Shown in pieces: positions 49,731 through 59,071 of a DNA stretch of 64,000 nt (the first letter of the stretch is position 1; every line of letters starts with the position of its first letter). The position numbers were made by a program, and so were the translations under genes. This DNA comes from Kitasatospora purpeofusca (lineage in GTDB: Bacteria; Actinomycetota; Actinomycetes; Streptomycetales; Streptomycetaceae), in assembly GCF_000718025.1 (NCBI RefSeq), contig NZ_JODS01000012.1:146355-210354 (forward strand), read 5' to 3'. The notes beneath the pieces are model-generated. The model did not search any database and was not told the origin of the DNA. It saw only the letters and a program-made list of their open reading frames with translations.

Positions 49731-49815
49731 CCTTGGCATCAGCATGGCGTAAGCGATGGCGCCATGTCCAGTCCGCATGGCGCCACAGTGGCACCACGCG
49801 CGGCGAGGGAGCGTC

Positions 49816-50814
49816 CTACCGGAACAGGCGGTCGCCGCTGTTCGCCATCCGATGGGTGCCGCTGTGGCGGTCGACCCAGTCGCGGACGAGGTTGACGGCA
49901 TTGGCACACTGCCAACCGTTGTCGTACTCGCGCACGCCGGTGAAGGCGCCGTAGCCGGCGATGATGCCGTCCACCTGGGCGTCGCCGAGGAGCTTGTCGA
50001 CGTACCACGGGTCGTTGTAGGTGGTCGTCCAGGAGAAGGTGCCCGCGAGCCGGCCGGCGGCCCGGTCGGCGGCGCCCTTCCTCAGTTCGGCGCAGGTGTT
50101 CCAGGTGGCCTCGGTGCAGTTGCCGAAGCCCTTGGTGATGTCGCTGTCCCCGTAGTCCATCACCCGGCGGCCGGCCGGGAAGCCGGAGCCGGAGCGGTCG
50201 AAGGCGCCGAGCACCTGGTCGCGGGTGCCGGTGGTGGTGATGCCCTCCAGCGGGCCGAGCCGGCCCGCCAGGCTCTGCCAGCCGCGGCCGCCGACGTCCG
50301 GGGTGCTGCCGCCGTGGTACTCGAAGAAGCCGTAGAGCACCTGGATCCCGGCGGCCGTCAGCCGCTGGGCCTTGTCGCGCAGCCCGGCGACGCTGCAGGT
50401 GCGGTTGGGCGCCTCGCCGCAGTAGTTGGGGTCCTTGATGTCCAGCCAGACCAGCGACAGCCGGCGGCCCGCACTGGCGTGCGAGAGGATGCGGTCCAGC
50501 ATGCTGTCGAAGCTGGGCCCGAGGCGGTTCTCGCCGGCCGAGGAACAGTCGTGCCAGGCGCGCCACTCGTTCGGGTTCCACCAGGCGCAGACGTCGATCT
50601 CGATGGCGTTGGCGCCGTGGCCGATCGCGGCGTCCACCCCGTCGAGGGTGTCCACCCGGTGCGCGACGGCGTAGACCGGCCGGCGCGCGTCGGCGGCCTG
50701 CGCGGGGGCGGCGAGCGCGGTGGTGCCGAGGATCGCGCACAGCGCCGCCACCAGGGCGGGCAGGGTCCGCAGACGGGTTCCGCGCCGGCGGGCGTCGAGC
50801 TGATTCGTCGTCAC
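49816..50814 (-). CDS. secreted sphingomyelinase D / phospholipase D-like enzyme
   Basis: A 332-residue secreted protein: signal peptide (about 1-40, ending APAQA-A), then a GDPD-like TIM barrel. VYAVAHRVDT supplies the first catalytic His and ANAIEIDVCAWW the metal Glu and Asp. EWRAWHDCSS supplies the second His and LVWLDIKDPN the third metal Asp. This arrangement is that of the sphingomyelinase D / spider-venom-type phospholipase D family, including actinobacterial members. Four or more cysteines probably form disulfides. GTG 50814 with GGAGGGAG upstream was chosen over a longer start at 50889. It probably cleaves choline or other head groups from lipids outside the cell. Confidence 0.82.
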   Translation of the reverse strand: MTTNQLDARRRGTRLRTLPALVAALCAILGTTALAAPAQAADARRPVYAVAHRVDTLDGVDAAIGHGANAIEIDVCAWWNPNEWRAWHDCSSAGENRLGPSFDSMLDRILSHASAGRRLSLVWLDIKDPNYCGEAPNRTCSVAGLRDKAQRLTAAGIQVLYGFFEYHGGSTPDVGGRGWQSLAGRLGPLEGITTTGTRDQVLGAFDRSGSGFPAGRRVMDYGDSDITKGFGNCTEATWNTCAELRKGAADRAAGRLAGTFSWTTTYNDPWYVDKLLGDAQVDGIIAGYGAFTGVREYDNGWQCANAVNLVRDWVDRHSGTHRMANSGDRLFR

Positions 50815-50997
50815 GAGGTCGCTCCCTCCTTGTCGTTCGTCGTTCGTCGGTACTCGATTTGTCAGTTTCCCGTCAATCGATATCACCAACAGGGGGTCGA
50901 CACACGGTGAACGGCGGGTTCGGGCCGGGAACGCGAGGGTCGGCCCGCCAACCCGTCGATCTGTCGACTCCCCCGTCCGACCTGCGCACGGAGATCA

Positions 50998-51013
50998 TCT
51001 ACAGTGCTGTAGA
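50998..51013. promoter_or_regulatory. TCTACAG-TG-CTGTAGA palindrome
   Basis: Perfect 7-bp arms with a 2-base centre, 69 bases before the 119-residue protein gene. A related TACA-N4-TGTAGAA sequence occurs at 51521-51535 before the CBS-domain operon. Looks like an operator; the regulator is unknown. Confidence 0.5.
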
Positions 51014-51081
51014 AGTCGGCTGACGGGGGGCCGGTCCGGCACCGGACCCGTCACGCCGAGGACCGAACGACAGGAGAAGCA

Positions 51082-51441
51082 GTGAAGTCGCGCATACTCG
51101 CGAAGGTCGCCCCCGTCCTCGTGGCCGCCGGGCTGTTGCTGGGCGCGCCGGCCACGGCCGCCACGGCCGCCCCCACCGGCGTCCGGGCCGCCGTGACGGT
51201 CGGCTCGACGGCGCCCGCGCCCGCCGCTGTCGCCGCACCGGCCCCCGCCCACGGCAGCGCCCACGACACCGCCCTCGCGGCGGGCGACAAGAAGGACGAG
51301 AAGAAGAAGGGCGGCTTCTTCAAGAAGCTCGGCATTGCCGTGATCGTCGTCGTCCTGCTGATCGTGCTGTTCGTGATCGGGCTGATCGTCGCGATCGTGT
51401 TCGCCGTCCGGGCGATCTTCCGGCGCCGCCGGACGGCGTGA
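51082..51441 (+). CDS. small secreted/membrane-anchored protein
   Basis: A 119-residue protein with an N-terminal signal (about 1-30, ATAATA-AP), an Ala/Pro-rich stretch, a lysine-rich segment (GDKKDEKKKGGFFKKLG, about 68-84) and a very hydrophobic helix (IAVIVVVLLIVLFVIGLIVAIVF in pieces, about 85-107), then RRRR. The layout suggests one C-terminal membrane anchor with a positively charged cytosolic end. No family recognised. GTG 51082 with CAGGAG upstream. Probably controlled by the palindrome at 50998. Confidence 0.65.
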   Translation: MKSRILAKVAPVLVAAGLLLGAPATAATAAPTGVRAAVTVGSTAPAPAAVAAPAPAHGSAHDTALAAGDKKDEKKKGGFFKKLGIAVIVVVLLIVLFVIGLIVAIVFAVRAIFRRRRTA

Positions 51442-51520
51442 CCCCGCCGGGCCCGGGTCGACGCGCACACGGGAGCGCGTGGTGACCCGGGCCTTACGCC
51501 GTACTGATTTGCCATTCCTT

Positions 51521-51532
51521 TACACTTCTGTA
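51521..51532. promoter_or_regulatory. TACA-N4-TGTA motif before the CBS-domain operon
   Basis: TACACTTCTGTA followed by GAA, sharing TACA-N4-TGTAGAA with the palindrome at 50998-51013, and 116 bases upstream of the first CBS gene. The gap 51442-51647 otherwise shows no gene. Confidence 0.4.
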
Positions 51533-51647
51533 GAACCGGTCACCCTCTGCACGAAGGAGTCGCGGACCCCGCGATGGACGAACCTCCCAGTCATCACCCA
51601 GCCGTTCCCTGCCCGTCGTACGCACCGACCGGGGCGGGGGTGACCCG

Positions 51648-53003
51648 GTGAGCGAGGTGCTCCTGCTGGTCCTGGCCCTGCTCCTGACCGCGGCCTGCGC
51701 CCTCTTCGTGGCCGCCGAGTTCTCCCTCACCACCGTGGAGCGCGCCGCCGTCGAACGGGCGGCCGAGGCCGGTGAGCGGGGCGCCGCGACCGCGCTCAAG
51801 GCCGTCCGACGGCTCACCTTCCAGCTCTCCGGCGCCCAACTGGGCATCACCATCACCAGTCTGGTGATCGGCATGATCGCGCAGCCCTCGGTGGCCGCGC
51901 TGCTCCGCGGTCCGCTGGAGGCCGTCGGCCTGCCCGAGGCCGCCGCCGAGACCGGCTCGCTCGTCCTCGGCGTACTGCTGTCGACCGTCGTGCTGATGGT
52001 CGCCGGCGAGCTCGTGCCCAAGAACTGGGCGATCTCCCGGCCCCTGGCCGTCGCCAAGGTGGTGGCCGCCCCGCAGTACTGGTTCTCGGCCGCCTTCGCG
52101 CCGTTCATCGGTCACCTGAACAACACCGCCAACCGTGTCGTGCGGCGGTTCGGCCTGGAACCGGCCGAGCACCTCGCCTCCGCCCGCACCCCGCAGGAAC
52201 TGGTCGCGCTCGCCCGGCACTCCGCCCGCGAGGGCGTCATGGAGCCCGACACCGCCGAACTGTTCATCCGCTCGCTCAACCTGCGCGAGCTGACGGCGGA
52301 GAACGTCATGAAGCCCCGGGTGGACGTCCAGGCCCTGGCGGAGCACGCCACCGCGGCCGACGTCGCCGACCTCACCCGGGTCACCGGCCTGTCCCGCTTC
52401 CCGGTCTACCGGGGCAGCCTCGACCACGTCGTCGGCACCGTCCACATCAAGGACGCCCTCGGCGTGCCCGTGGAGCGGCGGGCGACCCGGCGGGTGTCGG
52501 CGCTGATGACCGAGCCGATGCTGGTCCCCGAGACCCTCACCGTCGACCGCCTGCTCGACCGGATGCGCGGCGAGGAGACCCTCGCCGTGGTCATCGACGA
52601 GTACGGCGGCACCGCCGGCATCGTCACCCTGGAGGACATCGTCGAGGAGGTCGTCGGCGAGGTCCGCGACGAGCACGACCCCACCGGGACCCCCGACCTG
52701 GTCGACCTCGGCACCGCCGAGGACGGCCGGCACCGGTGGGACTCCGACGGCATCACCCGCACCGACGAGCTCGAAGCCATCGGCATGCCGGTGCCCGAGG
52801 GCCCGTACGAGACGCTGGCCGGCCTGATCGCCGAGCGGCTCGGCCGGATCCCGACGGTCGGCGACGCCGTCGAGGTCGACGGCTGGACGCTGGAGGTCGG
52901 CGCCGTCGCCCACCACGTCGCCGAACGGGTGCGGATCACCGCCCCCGAACCCTCCGACTCCCCCGACGAGGACCGCCCCGAGCGCCAGGAGCGGACCCGA
53001 TGA
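51648..53003 (+). CDS. CNNM/CorC-type membrane protein with CBS pair (hemolysin family)
   Basis: A 451-residue protein: DUF21/CNNM transmembrane domain (about 1-180, AAEFSLTTVERAAVE, GAQLGITITSLVIG, GELVPKNWAI), two CBS domains (about 215-335; ENVMKPRVDV, GLSRFPVYRG, LAVVIDEYGGTAGIVTLEDIVEEVVGEV) and a C-terminal CorC/HlyC FAD-like domain. The family is implicated in magnesium or cobalt efflux. GTG 51648. It is coupled to a shorter paralogue (ATGA), and the two probably form a heteromer. Confidence 0.9.
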   Translation: MSEVLLLVLALLLTAACALFVAAEFSLTTVERAAVERAAEAGERGAATALKAVRRLTFQLSGAQLGITITSLVIGMIAQPSVAALLRGPLEAVGLPEAAAETGSLVLGVLLSTVVLMVAGELVPKNWAISRPLAVAKVVAAPQYWFSAAFAPFIGHLNNTANRVVRRFGLEPAEHLASARTPQELVALARHSAREGVMEPDTAELFIRSLNLRELTAENVMKPRVDVQALAEHATAADVADLTRVTGLSRFPVYRGSLDHVVGTVHIKDALGVPVERRATRRVSALMTEPMLVPETLTVDRLLDRMRGEETLAVVIDEYGGTAGIVTLEDIVEEVVGEVRDEHDPTGTPDLVDLGTAEDGRHRWDSDGITRTDELEAIGMPVPEGPYETLAGLIAERLGRIPTVGDAVEVDGWTLEVGAVAHHVAERVRITAPEPSDSPDEDRPERQERTR

Positions 53004-54031
53004 CCGCCGTCCAACTGATCGTCGGCCTGCTCACCATCGTGGCCAACGCCTTCTTCGTCGGCGGCGAGTTCGCCCTCATCTCGGTGCGGCGCAGCCAGGT
53101 CGAACCGCTCGCCGAGGCCGGCGACCGCCGGGCCCGCACCGTCATCTGGGGCCTGGAGCACGTCTCCGCCATGCTGGCCACCGCCCAGCTCGGCATCACC
53201 GTCTCCTCGCTGGTGCTCGGCATGGTCGCCGAACCGGCCATCGCCCACCTGCTGGAGCCGCCGTTCCACAGCCTCGGCGTGCCGGAGGGCCTGATCCACC
53301 CGGTCGCCTTCGTCATCGCACTGGGGACGGCGACCTATCTGCACATGCTGCTCGGCGAGATGATCCCGAAGAACCTCGCGCTCGCCGCGCCCGAGCGGGC
53401 CGCCCTGCTGCTGGTGCCGCCGCTGGTGGCCACCTGCCGGGCGGTGCGGCCGGTCGTCTTCTCCATCAACGGCTTCGCCAACCGGATCCTGCGCCTGCTC
53501 AGGGTCGAGCCCAAGGACGAGGTGGCCTCGGTGTTCACCGAGGACGAGCTCGCCCGGATGGTCAAGGACTCCTCGGACGCGGAGCTGCTCAGCGCCCGGG
53601 ACACCGAGCTGCTGCACGACGCCCTGGAGCTGGGCTCCCGCCCCGTCTCCGAGGTCGTCACGCCGCGCGAGCGGATCGTCTTCACCGGCCCCGGCACCAC
53701 CCCGGCGCAGCTGGAGCAGCTCGCCGCCCGCACCGGCTTCTCGCGCTTCCCGGTGCTGGGCCCGGACGAGCGGGTGGACGGCTACCTGCACATCAAGGAC
53801 GCCCTCGAGCACGACGGCACCCGCGACCGCCCGTTCCCGCCCGGCACCCTCCGCCCGATCGCCCGCGTCCCGGAGGCGATGCCCCTCGACGACGTCCTGA
53901 CCGCGATGCGCCGCTCCGGCACCCACCTCGCGGCCGCGATCACGGCCGACGGAACCCCCCTCGGCCTGGTCACCATGGAGGACGTCCTCAAGGAGCTGGT
54001 CGGCCCGGCCCCCACCTCCGGCCCCCGCTGA
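53000..54031 (+). CDS. CNNM/CorC-type membrane protein with CBS pair, short paralogue
   Basis: A 343-residue relative of the preceding protein: DUF21 domain (GGEFALISVRRSQVEPLAEAG, TAQLGITVSSLVLG, LLGEMIPKNLALA) and two CBS domains (SEVVTPRERIVF, RTGFSRFPVLGP, GTPLGLVTMEDVLKELVG). It ends right after the second CBS and lacks the C-terminal CorC domain of its partner. It starts at ATG 53000, overlapping the partner stop. A bidirectional terminator follows. Confidence 0.9.
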   Translation: MTAVQLIVGLLTIVANAFFVGGEFALISVRRSQVEPLAEAGDRRARTVIWGLEHVSAMLATAQLGITVSSLVLGMVAEPAIAHLLEPPFHSLGVPEGLIHPVAFVIALGTATYLHMLLGEMIPKNLALAAPERAALLLVPPLVATCRAVRPVVFSINGFANRILRLLRVEPKDEVASVFTEDELARMVKDSSDAELLSARDTELLHDALELGSRPVSEVVTPRERIVFTGPGTTPAQLEQLAARTGFSRFPVLGPDERVDGYLHIKDALEHDGTRDRPFPPGTLRPIARVPEAMPLDDVLTAMRRSGTHLAAAITADGTPLGLVTMEDVLKELVGPAPTSGPR

Positions 54032-54045
54032 CGCCCCGCCCCCCA

Positions 54046-54088
54046 CGGCCCGTGCCGCCCCCGCCGCGCGCGGTGGCGGCACGGGCCG
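54046..54088. terminator. bidirectional terminator
   Basis: Perfect 14-bp stem CGGCCCGTGCCGCC (54046-54059) / GGCGGCACGGGCCG (54075-54088) with a 15-base loop, between the convergent CBS and EF-hand genes. Confidence 0.8.
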
Positions 54089-54122
54089 CTCCGATCGGCC
54101 GACCGCTCCGGGCGGTGCCGGG

Positions 54123-54665
54123 TCACTGCTCCGGGATGCGGCCGCACATCGCGTTGCCGGGGTCGGACGGGTCGGCGCTGATCCAGAACTGCTCCCACAG
54201 GAGGGCGAACTCGGGTCGGCTCAGGTAGCCGTCGCCGTCCAGGTCGATCAGGTCGAAGACGTCGTCGGTCGGCACGGTCCGGCCGTGCCAGATGTCGACC
54301 AGCCGGGCGTGTTCGGCGCGGGAGATGCGGCCGTCGCCGTTCTCGTCGACCGCGTCGAAGACGGTGTCGGCGGTCGCCGTGACCACTTCCCGCAGGGCGG
54401 GGAGCCGGTCGACGAGGGTCAGGAACTCCTCCATGTCGACCCTGCCGTCGTGGTTGCTGTCCGCGACCGTGAGCAGGTGGTCCCACCAGCCCAGCATGAG
54501 TGCCTCGACCCTGACTCCGAGGGCCGCGTCCCGCTGGACGGCCGGGAGCCGGCCCCACCGCTCCGCCAGCGCCTCGAAGTCGTTCTTCCGGAGGCAGCCG
54601 TCCCCGTCGGTGTCGAAGGCGGCGAAGACGTTGCGGAGCTTGCGCCGCTGGAACTCGTTGGCCAT
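54123..54665 (-). CDS. four-EF-hand calcium-binding protein (calerythrin-like)
   Basis: A 180-residue soluble protein with four EF-hand loops at 18-29 (DTDGDGCLRKND), 69-80 (DSNHDGRVDMEE), 107-118 (DENGDGRISRAE) and 141-152 (DLDGDGYLSRPE). Loop 1 ends in Asp instead of Glu, which usually lowers calcium affinity. The spacing matches sarcoplasmic-type bacterial proteins such as calerythrin and CabB/CabC of Streptomyces. It probably buffers or senses calcium. ATG 54665 with AGGGAGG upstream; monocistronic. Confidence 0.9.
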   Translation of the reverse strand: MANEFQRRKLRNVFAAFDTDGDGCLRKNDFEALAERWGRLPAVQRDAALGVRVEALMLGWWDHLLTVADSNHDGRVDMEEFLTLVDRLPALREVVTATADTVFDAVDENGDGRISRAEHARLVDIWHGRTVPTDDVFDLIDLDGDGYLSRPEFALLWEQFWISADPSDPGNAMCGRIPEQ

Positions 54666-54821
54666 GAACGGGCCTCCCTGTGCCGAGCCGTGGCGCCACC
54701 ACCTGTGGCGACAGGCTGGCGACTGTAGAGGCGCGGCGCGCGGCCCCGTCGGGCTTCGGCGGAAGTACCGGGGATTCCCGGCACAACCGCCCCGGGGCGC
54801 CCCGGCTGTGCTAGTGCTCGT

Positions 54822-55484
54822 TCAGGTTCCGGGGAGGACACGGCGCGTTTCGTAGGCCCACATCGCGATCTCGACCCGGTTGCGGGCGCCGAGTTTGGCC
54901 ATCAGGCTGGCCAGATGCGTCTTCACCGTGCTGAGGCTGATGTGCAGTGCATCGGCGATCTCGGTGTTGGTCAGCCCGCGAGCGACGGCGAGGAGCACCT
55001 GCTCCTCGCGGGCGGTGACGGGTGAGACCGGTTGGGCCGCGGGCCGGCCGGCGGGCAGGTCCGCGAAGGCCCGGAGCAGACGGACGGTGACGCTGGGCGC
55101 GATGAGCGCCTCACCGCCGGACGCCGACCGTACGGCCTGGGCCAGCAGGTCCGGTCCCGTGTCCTTGAGGAGGAATCCGCGGGCGCCGGCACGCAGCGCG
55201 CCGTAGACGTACTCGTCGAGGTCGAACGTGGTGATGACGACCACGGCCAGCGGGTCGGCGACGCCCGGGCCGGCGAGCAGCCGGGTGGCCTCGAGCCCGT
55301 CGACCACGGGCATCCGGATGTCGAACAGGCAGACGTCGGGGCGCAGTTCGCGGGCCAGTAGGACCGCTTCCCGTCCGTCGGCGGCCTCGCCGACCACCTC
55401 GATGCCGGGCTGGGCGTTCAGCATGATCCGCAGCCCGGTGCGGATGATCGTCTGGTCGTCAGCGACGAGGACGCGTACGGACAC
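54822..55484 (-). CDS. NarL/LuxR-family response regulator
   Basis: A 220-residue regulator with receiver residues D9/D10, phospho-site D55 (CLFDIRMP), T/K switch (VITTFD, LLKDTG) and a C-terminal LuxR helix-turn-helix (TAREEQVLLAVARGLTNTEIADALHISLSTVKTHLASLM). Its GTG start lies 26 bases inside the end of the kinase gene, so translation is coupled. The divergent MMPL transporter is its most obvious target. Confidence 0.92.
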   Translation of the reverse strand: MSVRVLVADDQTIIRTGLRIMLNAQPGIEVVGEAADGREAVLLARELRPDVCLFDIRMPVVDGLEATRLLAGPGVADPLAVVVITTFDLDEYVYGALRAGARGFLLKDTGPDLLAQAVRSASGGEALIAPSVTVRLLRAFADLPAGRPAAQPVSPVTAREEQVLLAVARGLTNTEIADALHISLSTVKTHLASLMAKLGARNRVEIAMWAYETRRVLPGT

Positions 55485-56631
55485 CGCTCTCGCTCCTCGC
55501 TCTCGGCAGCTCGGCCTCGACGAGCCAGCCCCGGTCGGTGCCCGGGCCGGCTCGTAGTGTGCCGCCGATCAGGGTCGCGCGCTCGCGCAGCCCGGTGAGT
55601 CCGTATCCGTCGCGCCCCCGACCGGTGCGCCGACCGTTGTCCCGCACGCTCACCCGTACCGTGTGCCGCTCCGCGGCGACCCGGACGGCGACCTCGGTCG
55701 CGTCGACCGCGTGGCGCAGCGCGTTGGTCACCGACTCCTGCACGATCCGGTAGACGGCGGCGTCCACGGCCGGCGGCAGCGTGTCCAACTCGCCGTCGAG
55801 CCCCAGGTCGACCCTGACGCGACCGCCGGGGGTGCGCACCAGGCGCTCCAGGTCCGCGACGCCGGCGGGGGGCGCCAGCTCGGCGCCGACCCCGCGGTCG
55901 CGCAGCGCGGCGACCATGGCGCGCATCTCCTCCAGCGTGCGCGCCCCTTCCTCCTCGATCCCCTCCAGCGCCGCGACCGCGGCGGACGGGTCGGTGCCCG
56001 CGAGCACCCGGCCCGCCTGGGCGATGATCACCATGGCCGACACGTGGTGGGCCACCGTGTCGTGCAGTTCCCGGGCGAGCTGCTCGCGCTCGCGGGAGCG
56101 CACCTGCTCCAACTGCCGCTCGCGAGCGGTCACCCGGAACCGCACCGCGGCCCCGACCACACCGGGCAGCAGCCCGAAGACGAAGCCCACGACCGCTTCG
56201 ACGACCGGAGTCCCGCCCGTGGCGGCACACAGCGCGCACGCCGCGACGATCGTCGCGCCGCCCAGCACGATCTCCCGGCCCGATCCCCACCGGGGCAGCG
56301 CGTACACCAGCACCAGCACGACCCCGGCGGTGTACAGGCCGACGGGCTCGCGCGGTGCGGCGAGGAGCGAGGCCACCTGGAGCAGGGTCACCGAGCCGAA
56401 CGCCAGCGTGACAGTCGCCAGCGGGCGGGTCCGGCGCCACAGGAGCAGCAGGCACAGCCATACGGCGAACACCACCGCCGCCGGACGCCACACGACGTGC
56501 TCGCGCAGAGTGGCCTCCAGCGCCGCACCGGCAAGGCCCGCGGCGAGCAGCGCCCAGTCCCGCCGCACCCGGGCGGGCGCGTCGGGCGGCCGGGGTTCGG
56601 TCCACAGGGTTCGCAGGTCGTCTCGGAGCAC
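55459..56631 (-). CDS. NarL-partner sensor histidine kinase (HisKA_3)
   Basis: A 390-residue kinase with four to five membrane helices in the first 165 residues and no large external sensor, a dimerisation helix ARELHDTVAHHVSAMV (His190) and an HATPase domain with NALRHA and RDNGRRTGRGRDGYGLTGLRERA. It probably senses a membrane-embedded signal. Paired with the response regulator it overlaps. Confidence 0.9.
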   Translation of the reverse strand: MLRDDLRTLWTEPRPPDAPARVRRDWALLAAGLAGAALEATLREHVVWRPAAVVFAVWLCLLLLWRRTRPLATVTLAFGSVTLLQVASLLAAPREPVGLYTAGVVLVLVYALPRWGSGREIVLGGATIVAACALCAATGGTPVVEAVVGFVFGLLPGVVGAAVRFRVTARERQLEQVRSREREQLARELHDTVAHHVSAMVIIAQAGRVLAGTDPSAAVAALEGIEEEGARTLEEMRAMVAALRDRGVGAELAPPAGVADLERLVRTPGGRVRVDLGLDGELDTLPPAVDAAVYRIVQESVTNALRHAVDATEVAVRVAAERHTVRVSVRDNGRRTGRGRDGYGLTGLRERATLIGGTLRAGPGTDRGWLVEAELPRARSESGVRTRPRR

Positions 56632-56808
56632 GGTTCCCAGCCTAGTGACCGCGCCGTACCGCGCATCGGCCGAAAGGACGGGTCGTCACTCCGCCCCGGG
56701 GCCGACGGATCCGCGGCCCGCGGGCCGATGGCGCGGAGCGCAGCAGCGAGGAGCCTCGGCATCGGCGGCCGTACAAGGACGGCCGACAAGGTGGTTGGAG
56801 GACCCCCG

Positions 56809-59052
56809 ATGCACTCGAAAGCCCTGCTGCGCCTGGGCACAAACGCCGCCCGCCACCCCTGGCGGGTGATCGCGGCATGGCTGGTCGCCGCCACGCTCGC
56901 CGTCCTCGCCGCCGTCGCCTTCGGCGGGCGGAACGCGGATTCGATGACCGCGCCGGGACTGGACTCCCAGCGGGCCGCGCAACTGATCGAGCGGGCCGGC
57001 ACCGGCCAGGAGGGGATGACCGCCCAAGTGGTCGTCACCCCCCTCGACGGCGCCGCGACGTTCTTCGACCACGACCGTGCGCGCACCGCTCTCACGCGGC
57101 TGCAGGCCGAGGTGGAGCGGCTGCCGCACGTGCTCGGCACGAGCGACCCGGCGGGGGCGCTCGACGCGGGCGGGGACACCGCCGTGCGCGGCGGCCTCGT
57201 CTCGGCCGACGGGCGGATCGCGGTCGTCCGGGTGCAGTACCCCGACCAGAGCCGGCTGTCGGCCGAGGACCTCGACGCCCTCGTCGATCTCGGCGACCGG
57301 CTGCGCGCCGAACTGCCCCTGCGCATCGAGATGGGCGGGAGCCTGTTCTACGCCTTCTCCGACGCCGACGGCGGCGCGAGCGAGTTGATCGGCCTGCTGG
57401 CCGCGGCCGCGATCCTGTTCCTGGTGTTCGGTTCGCTCGTCGCAGCCGCGCTGCCGATCGGCACGGCGGTCTTCGGGCTGACCGTCGGGGTCGCCACGAT
57501 GACCGTACTGGCGGGGGTGACGGACGTCCCCACCTTCGCGCCGGTCCTGGGCAGCATGGTCGGGCTCGGAGTGGGCATCGACTACGCGCTGTTCGTGCTC
57601 ACCAGGCACCGGGAGTACCTCGCGCGCGGGCTCGATCCCCGCGAGGCGGCGGGGCGGGCGGTGGCCACGGCGGGGCGGCCCGTGGTCTTCGCCGGCGGCA
57701 CCGTCGTCGTATCGATCCTCGGCCTGGCGGTCGCGAACATACCGTTCATGACGGTGGGCGGGCTCGCCGTCTCGATCGTCGTTCTGACCATGGTGGCCGC
57801 GTCGGTGACGCTGCTGCCGGCCTTCCTCGGCGCCGCCGGCCCGCGTCTGGCCCGGGCCGGCCGGATCGAGCGGGCTCTGCGGGCCAGGAAGCCGGGCCGA
57901 CCCGCACGGCGGCGGGACCCGGCGGCAGGCGCCGCCGGTGCCGCCGGGTGGCGTCGCTGGATCGGGCACGTCGGCCGGCACCCGGTGCCGTACGCGGTCG
58001 GCGCGGCGGGGCTGCTGCTGACCGCGACGCTGCCCGTGCTCGGTCTGCGCGTCGGCCTGCCCGACGACGGCTCACTTCCCCACAGCCGTACCGAGCGCCG
58101 GGCCTACGACCTCGTCGCCGAGGGGTTCGGCCCGGGCACCAACGGTCCCCTCGTCATCGCCGCGGACCCCGCCGGTGATCCGGGCGTGCTGGACCGACTC
58201 GTCGCAACGGTCGCGGCGGATCCGGGCATCGCGTCCGTCGCACCGACGCACGTCGATCGGGCCACCGGCATCGCGACCCTCGTGGTGTTCCCGACCACCG
58301 GCCCCCAGGACAGGGCCACGGCCGACACCGTCGCCCGGCTGCGCACCGACGTGCTGCCCACGGCGATCGGGCAGGGCCCGGCCAGGGCCCACGTCGGCGG
58401 CGCCGCCGCGAGCCTGTCCGATGTGGGCCGACGCACCAGCCAACGCCTGCCGGTGGTCGTCGCCGCCGTGCTGGCGGTGTCGTTCCTGCTGCTGATGCTG
58501 GTCTTCCGCTCGGTACTCGTACCGCTCAAGGCGGTACTGCTGAACCTGCTGAGCATCGGCGCGGCCTACGGCATCATGGTCGCGGTCTTCCAGTGGGGCT
58601 GGGGAGGCGCTCTCATCGGGCTGGAAGCGACGGTTCCGATCGTGTCGTTCATCCCGATGTTCCTCTTCGCCATCCTGTTCGGCCTGTCGATGGACTATGA
58701 GGTGTTCCTCCTCTCCCGCGTACGCGAGGAGTTCCTGCGCACCGGCCACAACGGCACGGCGATCGTCGAGGGCGTCTCGCGCACCGCCCGGACCATCACC
58801 TCGGCCGCCCTCATCATGGCGGCGGTCTTCCTGTCCTTCGCCGTCGCCGAGGACCCCTCCACCAAAATGTTCGGGCTCGGCCTGGCCACCGCGATCCTCA
58901 TCGACGCCACCGTCGTACGCATGGTGCTGGTACCGGCGACCATGACACTCCTCGGCCGGGCCAACTGGTGGCTGCCGACGTGGCTGGACCGGATCCTTCC
59001 CCGCGGCCCGGTCGGCACCGACGGCACCGACGACACCGACGGCACCGGTTGA
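56809..59052 (+). CDS. MMPL-family RND transporter
   Basis: A 747-residue transporter with the two-fold MMPL layout: TM1, a large external loop, then a six-helix block including GSMVGLGVGIDYALFVLTRHREYLARG. The second half has TM7, an external loop, and FGLSMDYEVFLLSRVREEFLRTG. The two GxxxDY and R-rich segments carry the proton-relay aspartates. It exports lipids or hydrophobic compounds. ATG 56809 with GGAGG upstream. The C-terminus is a short TDGTDDTDGTG repeat. It is divergent from the two-component system and convergent with the TetR gene. Confidence 0.9.
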   Translation: MHSKALLRLGTNAARHPWRVIAAWLVAATLAVLAAVAFGGRNADSMTAPGLDSQRAAQLIERAGTGQEGMTAQVVVTPLDGAATFFDHDRARTALTRLQAEVERLPHVLGTSDPAGALDAGGDTAVRGGLVSADGRIAVVRVQYPDQSRLSAEDLDALVDLGDRLRAELPLRIEMGGSLFYAFSDADGGASELIGLLAAAAILFLVFGSLVAAALPIGTAVFGLTVGVATMTVLAGVTDVPTFAPVLGSMVGLGVGIDYALFVLTRHREYLARGLDPREAAGRAVATAGRPVVFAGGTVVVSILGLAVANIPFMTVGGLAVSIVVLTMVAASVTLLPAFLGAAGPRLARAGRIERALRARKPGRPARRRDPAAGAAGAAGWRRWIGHVGRHPVPYAVGAAGLLLTATLPVLGLRVGLPDDGSLPHSRTERRAYDLVAEGFGPGTNGPLVIAADPAGDPGVLDRLVATVAADPGIASVAPTHVDRATGIATLVVFPTTGPQDRATADTVARLRTDVLPTAIGQGPARAHVGGAAASLSDVGRRTSQRLPVVVAAVLAVSFLLLMLVFRSVLVPLKAVLLNLLSIGAAYGIMVAVFQWGWGGALIGLEATVPIVSFIPMFLFAILFGLSMDYEVFLLSRVREEFLRTGHNGTAIVEGVSRTARTITSAALIMAAVFLSFAVAEDPSTKMFGLGLATAILIDATVVRMVLVPATMTLLGRANWWLPTWLDRILPRGPVGTDGTDDTDGTG

Positions 59053-59071
59053 TCACGACTCGATACGCACC

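Noticed and set aside
50820..50890. Riboswitch or structured leader upstream of the phospholipase gene
   Set aside because: Only simple TCGT(T)CG repeats and no conserved helix pattern that I recognise.
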